Source: Auanema rhodensis (taxonomy: Eukaryota > Nematoda > Chromadorea > Rhabditida > Rhabditidae). From it: a DNA stretch of 64,000 bases. Of this stretch, positions 26,749 through 39,771 are shown one piece after another. The notes beneath the pieces are model-generated. The model was given only the letters and a program-made list of their open reading frames with translations. It did no database searches and was not told the DNA's origin. Each line of letters begins with the position of its first letter. Position 1 is the stretch's first letter. The position numbers and the translations under genes were made by a program. The stretch spans positions 23,818,688 to 23,882,687 of the forward strand of contig OZ059895.1 in NCBI GenBank assembly GCA_964057225.1, written 5' to 3'.

Positions 26749-29212
26749 GGTTCATGGTAACCATGACTTTGAAATTTACGTGAACTTTAATTAATGCTAA
26801 TTAAATGTACACGTGATGTGCACTTGGTATGTAACTCGCTTCACGTGAAAGATAAAGAGATGCGGTTTTCAAAATTAGATTCCCCATGTTCATATTAGTC
26901 TAAAAACAAATTTTTATTGATATTGCTTCATGGTAACCATGACTTTGAAATTTACGTGAACTTTAATTTATGCTAATTAAATGTACACGTGATGTGCACT
27001 TGGTGTGTAACTCGCTTCACGTGAAAGATAAAGAGATGCGGTTATCAAAATTAGATTCCCCATGTCCATATTAGTCTAAAAACAAATTTTTATTGATATT
27101 GGTGCATGGTAACCATGACTTTGAAATTTACGTGAACTTTAATTTATGCTAATTAAATGTACACGTGATGTGCACTTGGTATGTAACTCGCTTCACGTGA
27201 AAGATAAAGAGATGCGGTTTTCAAAATTAGATTCCCCATGTCCATATTAGTCTAAAAACAAATTTTTATTGATATTGGTTCATGGTAACCATGACTTTGA
27301 AATTTACGTGAACTTTAATTTATGCTTATTAAATGTACACGTGATGTGCACTTGGTATGTAACTCGCTTCACGTGAAAGATAAAGAGATGCGGTTTTCAA
27401 AATTAGATTCCCCATGTCCATATTAGTCTAAAAACAAATTTTTATTGATATTGGTGCATGGTAACCATGACTTTGAAATTTACGTGAACTTTAATTTATG
27501 CTAATTAAATGTACACGTGATGTGCACTTGGTATGTAACTCGCTTCACGTGAAAGATAAAGAGATGCGGTTTTCAAAATTAGATTCCCCATGTCCATATT
27601 AGTCTAAAAACAAATTTTTATTGATATTGGTTCATGGTAACCATGACTTTGAAATTTACGTGAACTTTAATTTATGCTAATTAAATGTACATGTGATGTG
27701 CACTTGGTATGTAACTCGCTTCACGTGAAAGATAAAGAGATGCGGTTTTCAAAATTAGATTCCCCATGTCCATATTAGTCTAAAAACAAATTTTTATTGA
27801 TATTGGTGCATGGTAACCATGACTTTGAAATTTACGTGAACTTTAATTTATGCTAATTAAATGTACACGTGATGTGCACTTGGTATGTAACTCGCTTCAC
27901 GTGAAAGATAAAGAGATGCGGTTTTCAAAATTAGATTCCCCATGTCCATATTAGTCTAAAAACAAATTTTTATTGATATTAGTTCATGGTAACCATGACT
28001 TTGAAATTTACGTGAACTTTAATTTATGCTAATTAAATGTACACGTGATGTGCACTTGGTATGTAACTCGCTTCACGTGAAAGATAAAGAGATGCGGTTT
28101 TCAAAATTAGATTCCCCATGTCCATTTTAGTCTAAAAACAAATTTTTATTGATATTGGTTCATGGTAACCATGACTTTGAAATTTACGTGAACTTTAATT
28201 AATGCTAATTAAATGTACACGTGATGTGCACTTGGTATGTAACTCGCTTCACGTGAAAGATAAAGAGATGCGGTTTTCAAAATTAGATTCCCCATGTCCA
28301 TATTAGTCTAAAAACAAATTTTTATTGATATTGCTTCATGGTAACCATGACTTTGAAATTTACGTGAACTTTAATTTATGCTAATTAAATGTACACGTGA
28401 TGTGCACTTGGTGTGTAACTCGCTTCACGTGAAAGATAAAGAGATGCGGTTATCAAAATTAGATTCCCCATGTCCATATTAGTCTAAAAACAAATTTTTA
28501 TTGATATTGGTGCATGGTAACCATGACTTTGAAATTTACGTGAACTTTAATTTATGCTAATTAAATGTACACGTGATGTGCACTTGGTATGTAACTCGCT
28601 TCACGTGAAAGATAAAGAGATGCGGTTTTCAAAATTAGATTCCCCATGTCCATATTAGTCTAAAAACAAATTTTTATTGATATTGCTTCATGGTAACCAT
28701 GACTTTGAAATTTACGTGAACTTTAATTTATGCTAATTAAATGTACACGTGATGTGCACTTGGTGTGTAACTCGCTTCACGTGAAAGATAAAGAGATGCG
28801 GTTATCAAAATTAGATTACCCATGTCCATATTAGTCTAAAAACAAATTTTTATTGATATTGGTGCATGGTAACCATGACTTTGAAATTTACGTGAACTTT
28901 AATTTATGCTAATTAAATGTACACGTGATGTGCACTTGGTATGTAACTCGCTTCACGTGAAAGATAAAGAGATGCGGTTTTCAAAATTAGATTCCCCATG
29001 TCCATATTAGTCTAAAAACAAATTTTTATTGATATTGGTTCATGGTAACCATGACTTTGAAATTTACGTGAACTTTAATTTATGCTAATTAAATGTACAC
29101 GTGATGTGCACTTGGTATGTAACTCGCTTCACGTGAAAGATAAAGAGATGCGGTTTTCAAAATTAGATTCCCCATGTCCATATTAGTCTAAAAACAAATT
29201 TTTATTGATATT
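26749..29212 (+). repeat. 14-monomer cassette, copy 2
   Basis: Matches the bar-code order of 19709-22172 across 14 monomers at an offset of 7,040 bp. Differences are private changes: GCTTATT at 27325, CCATTTTAG near 28125, GATTACCC in the C head at 28685, and restored CACGTG in the p45 monomer at 28157. The number of private differences is greater than between the two 21-mer copies, suggesting an older or more exposed duplication. Confidence 0.8.
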
Positions 29213-29916
29213 GGTGCATGGTAACCATGACTTTGAAATTTACGTGAACTTTAATTTATGCTAATTAAATGTACACGTGATGTGCACTTGGTATGTAACT
29301 CGCTTCACGTGAAAGATAAAGAGATGCGGTTTTCAAAATTAGATTCCCCATGTCCATATTAGTCTAAAAACAAATTTTTATTGATATTGGTTCATGGTAA
29401 CCATGACTTTGAAATTTACGTGAACTTTAATTTATGCTAATTAAATGTACATGTGATGTGCACTTGGTATGTAACTCGCTTCACGTGAAAGATAAAGAGA
29501 TGCGGTTTTCAAAATTAGATTCCCCATGTCCATATTAGTCTAAAAACAAATTTTTATTGATATTGCTTCATGGTAACCATGACTTTGAAATTTACGTGAA
29601 CTTTAATTTATGCTAATTAAATGTACACGTGATGTGCACTTGGTGTGTAACTCGCTTCACGTGAAAGATAAAGAGATGCGGTTATCAAAATTAGATTACC
29701 CATGTCCATATTAGTCTAAAAACAAATTTTTATTGATATTGGTGCATGGTAACCATGACTTTGAAATTTACGTGAACTTTAATTTATGCTAATTAAATGT
29801 ACACGTGATGTGCACTTGGTATGTAACTCGCTTCACGTGAAAGATAAAGAGATGCGGTTTTCAAAATTAGATTCCCCATTTCCATATTAGTCTAAAAACA
29901 AATTTTTATTGATATT
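28685..29916 (+). repeat. 5-monomer unit with GATTACCC C head, one copy plus two monomers
   Basis: C head with p81/p120 and GATTACCC at 28685 is followed by G, T, G, and T with CATGTG, and then the identical rare C head recurs 880 bp later at 29565, followed by G. The second copy breaks off inside the G monomer at 29741, which ends in CCATTTCC (p140 g>t) and leads into the p137 T monomer of a different series. The break overlaps the end of the 14-mer cassette. Confidence 0.75.
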
Positions 29917-32900
29917 GGTTCATGGTAACCATGACTTTGAAATTTACGTGAACTTTAATTTATGCTAATTAAATGTACACGTGATGTGCACTTGGTATGT
30001 AACTCGCTTCACGTGAAAGATAAAGAGATGCGGTTTTCAAAATTAGATTCCCTATGTCCATATTAGTCTAAAAACAAATTTTTATTGATATTGGTTCATG
30101 GTAACCATGACTTTGAAATTTACGTGAACTTTAATTTATGCTAATTAAATGTACACGTGATGTGCACTTGGTATGTAACTCGCTTCACGTGAAAGATAAA
30201 GAGATGCGGTTTTCAAAATTAGATTCCCCATGTCCATATTAGTCTAAAAACAAATTTTTATTGATATTGGTTCATGGTAACCATGACTTTGAAATTTACG
30301 TGAACTTTAATTTATGCTAATTAAATGTACACGTGATGTGCACTTGGTATGTAACTCGCTTCACGTGAAAGATAAAGAGATGCGGTTTTCAAAATTAGAT
30401 TCCCCATGTCCATATTAGTCTAAAAACAAATTTTTATTGATATTAGTTCATGGTAACAATGACTTTGAAATTTACGTGAACTTTAATTTATGCTAATTAA
30501 ATGTACACGTGATGTGCACTTGGTATGTAACTCGCTTCACGTGAAAGATAAAGAGATGCGGTTTTCAAAATTAGATTCCCTATGTCCATATTAGTCTAAA
30601 AACAAATTTTTATTGATATTGGTTCATGGTAACCATGACTTTGAAATTTACGTGAACTTTAATTTATGCTAATTAAATGTACACGTGATGGGCACTTGGT
30701 ATGTAACTCGCTTCACGTGAAAGATAAAGAGATGCGGTTTTCAAAATTAGATTCCCCATGTCCATATTAGTCTAAAAACAAATTTTTATTGATATTGGTT
30801 CATGGTAACCATAACTTTGAAATTTACGTGAACTTTAATTTATGCTGATTAAATGTACACGTGATGTGCACTTGGTATGTAACTCGCTTCACGTGAAAGA
30901 TAAAGAGATGCGGTTTTCAAAATTAGATTCCCCATGTCCATATTAGTCTAAAAACAAATTTTTATTGATATTGGTTCATGGTAACCATGACTTTGAAATT
31001 TACGTGAACTTTAATTAATGCTAATTAAATGTACACGTGATGTGCACTTGGTATGTAACTCGCTTCACGTGAAAGATAAAGAGATGCGGTTTTCAAAATT
31101 AGATTCCCCATGTCCATATTAGTCTAAAAACAAATTTTTATTGATATTGCTTCATGGTAACCATGACTTTGAAATTTACGTGAACTTTAATTTATGCTAA
31201 TTAAATGTACACGTGATGTGCACTTAGTGTGTAACTCGCTTCACGTGAAAGATAAAGAGATGCGGTTATCAAAATTAGATTCCCCATGTCCATATTAGTC
31301 TAAAAACAAATTTTTATTGATATTGGTGCATGGTAACCATGACTTTGAAATTTACGTGAACTTTAATTTATGCTAATTAAATGTACACGTGATGTGCACT
31401 TGGTATGTAACTCGCTTCACGTGAAAGATAAAGAGATGCGGTTTTCAAAATTAGATTCCCCATGTCCATATTAGTCTAAAAACAAATTTTTATTGATATT
31501 GGTGCATGGTAACCATGACTTTGAAATTTACGTGAACTTTAATTTATGCTAATTAAATGTACACGTGATGTGCACTTGGTATGTAACTCGCTTCACGTGA
31601 AAGATAAAGAGATGCGGTTTTCAAAATTAGATTCCCCATATCCATATTAGTCTAAAAACAAATTTTTATTGATATTGGTGCATGGTAACCATGACTTTGA
31701 AATTTACGTGAACTTTAATTTATGCTAATTAAATGTACACGTGATGTGCACTTGGTATGTAACTCGCTTCACGTGAAAGATAAAGAGATGCGGTTTTCAA
31801 AATTAGATTCCCCATGTCCATATTAGTCTAAAAACAAATTTTTATTGATATTGGTTCATGGTAACCATGACTTTGAAATTTACGTGAACTTTAATTTATG
31901 CTAATTAAATGTACACGTGATGTGCACTTGGTATGTAACTCGCTTCACGTGAAAGATAAAGAGATGCGGTTTTCAAAATTAGATTCCCCATGTCCATATT
32001 AGTCTAAAAACAAATTTTTATTGATATTGGTTCATGGTCACCATGACTTTGAAATTTACGTGAACTTTAATTTATGCTAATTAAATGTACACGTGATGTG
32101 CACTTGGTATGTAACTCGCTTCACGTGAAAGATAAAGAGATGCGGTTTTCAAAATTAGATTCCCCATGTCCATATTAGTCTAAAAACAATTTTTTATTGA
32201 TATTGGTGCATGGTAACCATGACTTTGAAATTTACGTGAACTTTAATTTATGCTAATTAAATGTACACGTGATGTGCACTTGGTATGTAACTCGCTTCAC
32301 GTGAAAGATAAAGAGATGCGGTTATCGAAATTAGATTCCCCATGTCCATATTAGTCTAAAAACAAATTTTTATTGATATTGGTGCATGGTAACCATGACT
32401 TTGAAATTTACGTGAACTTTAATTTATGCTAATTAAATGTACACGTGATGTGCACTTGGTATGTAACTCGCTTCACGTGAAAGATAAAGAGATGCGGTTT
32501 TAAAAATTAGATTCCCCATGTCCATATTAGTCTAAAAACAAATTTTTATTGATATTGGTGCATGGTAACCATGACTTTGAAATTTACGTGAACTTTAATT
32601 TATGCTAATTAATTGTACACGTGATGTGCACTTGGTATGTAACTCGCTTCACGTGAAAGATAAAGAGATGCGGTTTTTAAAATTAGATTCCCCATGTCCA
32701 TATTAGTCTAAAAACAAATTTTTATTGATATTGGTGCATGGTAACCATGACTTTGAAATTTACGTGAACTTTAATTTATGCTAATTAAATGTACACGTGA
32801 TGTGCACTTGGTATGTAACTCGCTTCACGTGAAAGATAAAGAGATGCGGTTTTCAAAATTAGATTCCCCATGTCCATATTAGTCTAAAAACAAATTTTTA

Positions 32901-34139
32901 TTGATATTGGTTCATGGTAACCATGACTTTGAAATTTACGTGAACTTTAATTTATGCTAATTAAATGTACACGTGATGTGCACTTGGTATGTAACTCGCT
33001 TCACGTGAAAGATAAAGAGATGCGGTTTTCAAAATTAGATTCCCCATGTCCATATTAGTCTAAAAACAAATTTTTATTGATATTGGTACATGGTAACCAT
33101 GACTTTGAAATTTACGTGAACTTTAATTTATGCTAATTAAATGTACACGTGATGTGCACTTGGTATGTAACTCGCTTCACGTGAAAGATAAAGAGATGCG
33201 GTTTTCAAAATTAGATTCCCCATGTCCATATTAGTCTAAAAACAAATTTTTATTGATATTGGTGCATGGTAACCATGACTTTGAAATTTACGTGAACTTT
33301 AATTTATGCTAATTAAATGTACACGTGATGTGCACTTGGTATGTAACTCGCTTCACGTGAAAGATAAAGAGATGCGGTTTTCAAAATTAGATTCCCCATG
33401 TCCATATTAGTCTAAAAACAAATTTTTATTGATATTGGTTCATGGTAACCATGACTTTGAAATTTACGTGAACTTTAATTTATGCTAATTAAATGTACAC
33501 GTGATGTGCACTTGGTATGTAACTCGCTTCACGTGAAAGAAGAAGAGATGCGGTTTTCAAAATTAGATTCCCCATGTCCATATTAGTCTAAAAACAAATT
33601 TTTATTGATATTGGTTCATGGTAACCATGACTTTGAAATTTACGTGAACTTTAATTTATGCTAATTAAATGTACACGTGATGTGCACTTGGTATGTAACT
33701 CGCTTCACGTGAAAGATAAAGAGATGCGGTTTTCAAAATTAGATTCCCCATGTCCATATTAGTCTAAAAACAATTTTTTATTGATATTGGTGCATGGTAA
33801 CCATGACTTTGAAATTTACGTGAACTTTAATTTATGCTAATTAAATGTACACGTGATGTGCACTTGGTATGTAACTCGCTTCACGTGAAAGATAAAGAGA
33901 TGCGGTTTTCAAAATTAGATTCCCCATGTTCATATTAGTCTAAAAACAAATTTTTATTGATATTGGTTCATGGTAACCATGACTTTGAAATTTACGTGAA
34001 CTTTAATTTATGCTAATTAAATGTACACGTGATGTGCACTTGGTATGTAACTCGCTTCACGTGAAAGATAAAGAGATGCGGTTTTCAAAATTAGATTCCC
34101 ATATCCATATTAGTCTAAAAACAAATTTTTATTGATATT
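29917..34139 (+). repeat. Mixed, G-head-rich tract of 24 monomers with many private changes
   Basis: This tract links the left-hand families (p45, p81/p120) to the right-hand ones. The last p81/p120 C head lies at 31149, also with CTTAGTGTG. Private changes are dense: TAACAATG (30457), GATGGGCAC (30691), CCATAAC (30812), CCATATCC (31640), GGTCACC (32039), TTATCGAAA (32325), GGTACATGG (33085) and GAAGAAGAG at 33541. Its last monomer, 33965-34139, is 175 bp: the run of four C is three, and p140 is a. No tandem HOR is evident by eye. Confidence 0.75.
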
Positions 34140-36603
34140 GGTGCATGGTAACCATGACTTTGAAATTTACGTGAACTTTAATTTATGCTAATTAAATGTA
34201 CACGTGATGTGCACTTGGTATGTAACTCGCTTCACGTGAAAGATGAAGAGATGCGGTTTTCAAAATTAGATTCCCCATGTCCATATTAGTCTAAAAACAA
34301 ATTTTTATTGATATTGGTGCATGGTAACCATGACTTTGAAATTTACGTGAACTTTAATTTATGCTAATTAAATGTACACGTGATGTGCACTTGGTATGTA
34401 ACTCGCTTCACGTGAAAGATAAAGAGATGCGGTTTTCAAAATTAGATTCCCCATGTCCATATTAGTCTAAAAACAAGTTTTTATTGATATTGGTGCATGG
34501 TAACCATGACTTTGAATTTTACGTGAACTTTAATTTATGCTAATTAAATGTACACGTGATGTGCACTTGGTATGTAACTCGCTTCACGTGAAAGATAAAG
34601 AGATGCGGTTTTTAAAATTAGATTCCCCATGTCCATATTAGTCTAAAAACAAATTTTTATTGATATTGGTTCATGGTAACCATGACTTTGAAATTTACGT
34701 GAACTTTAATTTATGCTAATTAAATGTACACGTGATGTGCACTTGGTATGTAACTCGCTTCACGTGAAAGATAAAGAGATGCGGTTTTCAAAATTAGATT
34801 CCCCATGTCCATATTAGTCTAAAAACGAATTTTTATTGATATTGGTGCATGGTAACCATGACTTTGAAATTTACGTGAACTTTAATTTATGCTAATTAAA
34901 TGTACACGTGATGTGCACTTGGTATGTAACTCGCTTCACGTGAAAGATAAAGAGATGCGGTTTTCAAAATTAGATTCCCCATGTCCATATTAGTCTAAAA
35001 ACAAATTTTTATTGATATTGGTGCATGGTAACCATGACTTTGAAATTTACGTGAACTTTAATTTATGCTAATTAAATGTACACGTGATGTGCACTTGGTA
35101 TGTAACTCGCTTCACGTGAAAGATAAAGAGATGCGGTTTTCAAAATTAGATTCCCCATGTCCATATTAGTCTAAAAACAAATTTTTATTGATATTGGTGC
35201 ATGGTAACCATGACTTTGAAATTTACGTGAACTTTAATTTATGCTAATTAAATGTACACGTGATGTGCACTTGGTATGTAACTCGCTTCACGTGAAAGAT
35301 AAAGAGATGCGGTTTTCAAAATTAGATTCCCCATGTCCATATTAGTCTAAAAACAAATTTTTATTGATATTGGTTCATGGTAACCATGACTTTGAAATTT
35401 ACGTGAACTTTAATTTATGCTAATTAAATGTACACGTGATGTGCACTTGGTATGTAACTCGCTTCACGTGAAAGATAAAGAGATGCGGTTTTCAAAATTA
35501 GATTCCTCATGTCCATATTAGTCTAAAAACAAATTTTTATTGATATTGGTGCATGGTAACCATGACTTTGAAATTTACGTGAACTTTAATTTATGCTAAT
35601 TAAATGTACACGTGATGTGCACTTGGTATGTAACTCGCTTCACGTGAAAGATGAAGAGATGCGGTTTTCAAAATTAGATTCCCCATGTCCATATTAGTCT
35701 AAAAACAAATTTTTATTGATATTGGTGCATGGTAACCATGACTTTGAAATTTACGTGAACTTTAATTTATGCTAATTAAATGTACACGTGATGTGCACTT
35801 GGTATGTAACTCGCTTCACGTGAAAGATAAAGAGATGCGGTTTTCAAAATTAGATTCCCCATGTCCATATTAGTCTAAAAACAAATTTTTATTGATATTG
35901 GTGCATGGTAACCATGACTTTGAATTTTACGTGAACTTTAATTTATGCTAATTAAATGTACACGTGATGTGCACTTGGTATGTAACTCGCTTCACGTGAA
36001 AGATAAAGAGATGCGGTTTTCAAAATTAGATTCCCCATGTCCATATTAGTCTAAAAACAAATTTTTATTGATATTGGTTCATGGTAACCATGACTTTGAA
36101 ATTTACGTGAACTTTAATTTATGCTAATTAAATGTACACGTGATGTGCACTTGGTATATAACTCGCTTCACGTGAAAGATAAAGAGATGCGGTTTTCAAA
36201 ATTAGATTCCCCATGTCCATATTAGTCTAAAAACAAATTTTTATTGATATTGGTTCATGGTAACCATGACTTTGAAATTTACGTGAACTTTAATTTATGC
36301 TAATTAAATGTACACGTGATGTGCACTTGGTATGTAACTCGCTTCACGTGAAAGATAAAGAGATGCGGTTTTCAAAATTAGATTCCCCATGTCCATATTA
36401 GTCTAAAAACGAATTTTTATTGATATTGGTGCATGGTAACCATGACTTTGAAATTTACGTGAACTTTAATTTATGCTAATTAAATGTACACGTGATGTGC
36501 ACTTGGTATGTAACTCGCTTCACGTGAAAGATAAAGAGATGCGGTTTTCAAAATTAGATTCCCCATGTCCATATTAGTCTAAAAACAAATTTTTATTGAT
36601 ATT
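34140..36603 (+). repeat. 14-monomer segment with 3-mer theme G(p106)-G-G(p26)
   Basis: The theme G with GATGAAG, G, G with GAATTTTAC (p26 a>t) occurs at 34140 and 35548; it is the first appearance of p26 a>t. Each is followed within two monomers by AACGAATTT (34668 and 36252). Rare changes AACAAGTTTT and TTTTTAAAATT mark the first set. One monomer at 35372 has CCTCATG. The same theme recurs at 37132 and 42588. Confidence 0.75.
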
Positions 36604-37659
36604 GGTTCATGGTAACCATGACTTTGAAATTTACGTGAACTCTAATTTATGCTAATTAAATGTACACGTGATGTGCACTTGGTATGTAACTCGCTTCACG
36701 TGAAAGAAGAAGAGATGCGGTTTTCAAAATTAGATTCCCCATGTCCATATTAGTCTAAAAACAAATTTTTATTGATATTGGTTCATGGTAACCATGACTT
36801 TGAAATTTACGTGAACTTTAATTTATGCTAATTAAATGTACACGTGATGTGCACTTGGTATGTAACTCGCTTCACGTGAAAGATAAAGAGATGCGGTTTT
36901 CAAAATTAGATTCCCCATGTCCATATTAGTCTAAAAACAAATTGTTATTGATATTGGTTCATGGTAACCATGACTTTGAAATTTACGTGAACTTTAATTT
37001 ATGCTAATTAAATGTACACGTGATGTGCACTTGGTATGTAACTCGCTTCACGTGAAAGATAAAGAGATGCGGTTTTCAAAATTAGATTCCCCATGTCCAT
37101 ATTAGTCTAAAAACAAATTTTTATTGATATTGGTGCATGGTAACCATGACTTTGAAATTTACGTGAACTTTAATTTATGCTAATTAAATGTACACGTGAT
37201 GTGCACTTGGTATGTAACTCGCTTCACGTGAAAGATGAAGAGATGCGGTTTTCAAAATTAGATTCCCCATGTCCATATTAGTCTAAAAACAAATTTTTAT
37301 TGATATTGGTGCATGGTAACCATGACTTTGAAATTTACGTGAACTTTAATTTATGCTAATTAAATGTACACGTGATGTGCACTTGGTATGTAACTCGCTT
37401 CACGTGAAAGATAAAGAGATGCGGTTTTCAAAATTAGATTCCCCATGTCCATATTAGTCTAAAAACAAATTTTTATTGATATTGGTGCATGGTAACCATG
37501 ACTTTGAATTTTACGTGAACTTTAATTTATGCTAATTAAATGTACACGTGATGTGCACTTGGTATGTAACTCGCTTCACGTGAAAGATAAAGAGATGCGG
37601 TTTTCAAAATTAGATTCCCCATGTCCATATTAGTCTAAAAACAAATTTTTATTGATATT
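36604..37659 (+). repeat. 6-monomer cassette, copy 1 (GAACTCTAAT start)
   Basis: Order: T with GAACTCTAAT and AAGAAGAAGAG; T; T; G with p106 a>g; G; G with p26 a>t. The same series is found at 42060-43115, 5,456 bp (31 monomers) away. The linked pair GAACTCTAAT plus AAGAAGAAGAG also recurs at 53148, so that monomer has been moved more than once. The second monomer here has a private AATTGTTATT. Confidence 0.8.
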
Positions 37660-39771
37660 GGTTCATGGTAACCATGACTTTGAAATTTACGTGAACTTTA
37701 ATTTATGCTAATTAAATGTACACGTGATGTGCACTTGGTATGTAACTCGCTTCACGTGAAAGATAAAGAGATGCGGTTTTCAAAATTAGATTCCCCATGT
37801 CCATATTAGTCTAAAAACAAATTTTTATTGATATTGGTGCATGGTAACCATGACTTTGAAATTTACGTGAACTTTAATTTATGCTAATTAAATGTACACG
37901 TGATGTGCACTTGGTATGTAACTCGCTTCACGTGAAAGATGAAGAGATGCGGTTTTCAAAATTAGATTCCCCATGTCCATATTAGTCTAAAAACAAATTT
38001 TTATTGATATTGGTGCATGGTAACCATGACTTTGAAATTTACGTGAACTTTAATTTATGCTAATTAAATGTACACGTGATGTGCACTTGGTATGTAACTC
38101 GCTTCACGTGAAAGATAAAGAGATGCGGTTTTCAAAATTAGATTCCCCATGTCCATATTAGTCTAAAAATAAATTTTTATTGATATTGGTTCATGGTAAC
38201 CATGACTTTGAAATTTACGTGAACTTTAATTTATGCTAATTAAATGTACACGTGATGTGCACTTGGTATGTAACTCGCTTCACGTGAAAGATAAAGAGAT
38301 GCGGTTTTCAAAATTAGATTCCCCATGTCCATATTAGTCTAAAAACAAATTTTTATTGATATTGGTTCATGGTAACCATGACTTTGAAATTTACGTGGAC
38401 TTTAATTTATGCTAATTAAATGTACACGTGATGTGCACTTGGTATGTAACTCGCTTCACGTGAAAGATAAAGAGATGCGGTTTTCAAAATTAGATTCCCC
38501 ATGTCCATATTAGTCTAAAAACAAATTTTTATTGATATTGGTGCATGGTAACCATGACTTTGAAATTTACGTGAACTTTAATTTATGCTAATTAAATGTA
38601 CACGTGATGTGCACTTGGTATGTAACTCGCTTCACGTGAAAGATAAAGAGATGCGGTTTTCAAAATTAGATTCCCCATGTCCATATTAGTCGAAAAACAA
38701 ATTTTTATTGATATTGGTTCATGGTAACCATGACTTTGAAATTTACGTGAACTTTAATTTATGCTAATTAAATGTACACGTGATGTGCACTTGGTATGTA
38801 ACTCGCTTCACGTGAAAGATAAAGAGATGCGGTTTTCAAAATCAGATTCCCCATGTCCATATTAGTCTAAAAACAAATTTTTATTGATATTGGTTCATGG
38901 TAACCATGACTTTGAAATTTACGTGAACTTTAATTTATGCTAATTAAATGTACACGTGATGTGCACTTGGTATGTAACTCGCTTCACGTGAAAGATAAAG
39001 AGATGCGGTTTTCAAAATTAGATTCCCCATGTCCATATTAGTCTAAAAACAAATTTTTATTGATATTGGTGCATGGTAACCATGACTTTGAAATTTACGT
39101 GAACTTTAATTTATGCTAATTAAATGTACACGTGATGTGCACTTGGTATGTAACTCGCTTTACGTGAAAGATAAAGAGATGCGGTTTTCAAAATTAGATT
39201 CCCCATGTCCATATTAGTCGAAAAACAAATTTTTATTGATATTGGTTCATGGTAACCATGACTTTGAAATTTACGTGAACTTTAATTTATGCTAATTAAA
39301 TGTACACGTGATGTGCACTTGGTATGTAACTCGCTTCACGTGAAAGATAAAGAGATGCGGTTTTCAAAATTAGATTCCCCATGTCCATATTAGTCTAAAA
39401 ACAAATTTTTATTGATATTGGTTCATGGTAACCATGACTTTGAAATTTACGTGAACTTTAATTTATGCTAATTAAATGTACACGTGATGTGCACTTGGTA
39501 TGTAACTCGCTTCACGTGAAAGATAAAGAGATGCGGTTTTCAAAATTAGATTCCCCATGTCCATATTAGTCTAAAAACAAATTTTTATTGATATTGGTTC
39601 ATGGTAACCATGACTTTGAAATTTACGTGAACTTTAATTTATGCTAATTAAATGTACACGTGATGTGCACTTGGTATGTAACTCGCTTCACGTGAAAGAT
39701 AAAGAGATGCGGTTTTCAAAATTAGATTCCCCATGTCCATATTAGTCTAAAAACAAATTTTTATTGATATT
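37660..39771 (+). repeat. 12 mixed monomers; first p153 t>g (GTCGAAA) variants
   Basis: GTCGAAA appears first at 38540 and again at 39068. The last four units (39068-39771: G with GTCGAAA, T, T, T), with the following A head, match the series at 45228-46107, 6,160 bp (35 monomers) away. Private changes: AAAAATAAAT near 38169, CGTGGACT near 38397, AATCAGATT near 38842 and CTTTACGTG near 39160. Confidence 0.75.
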
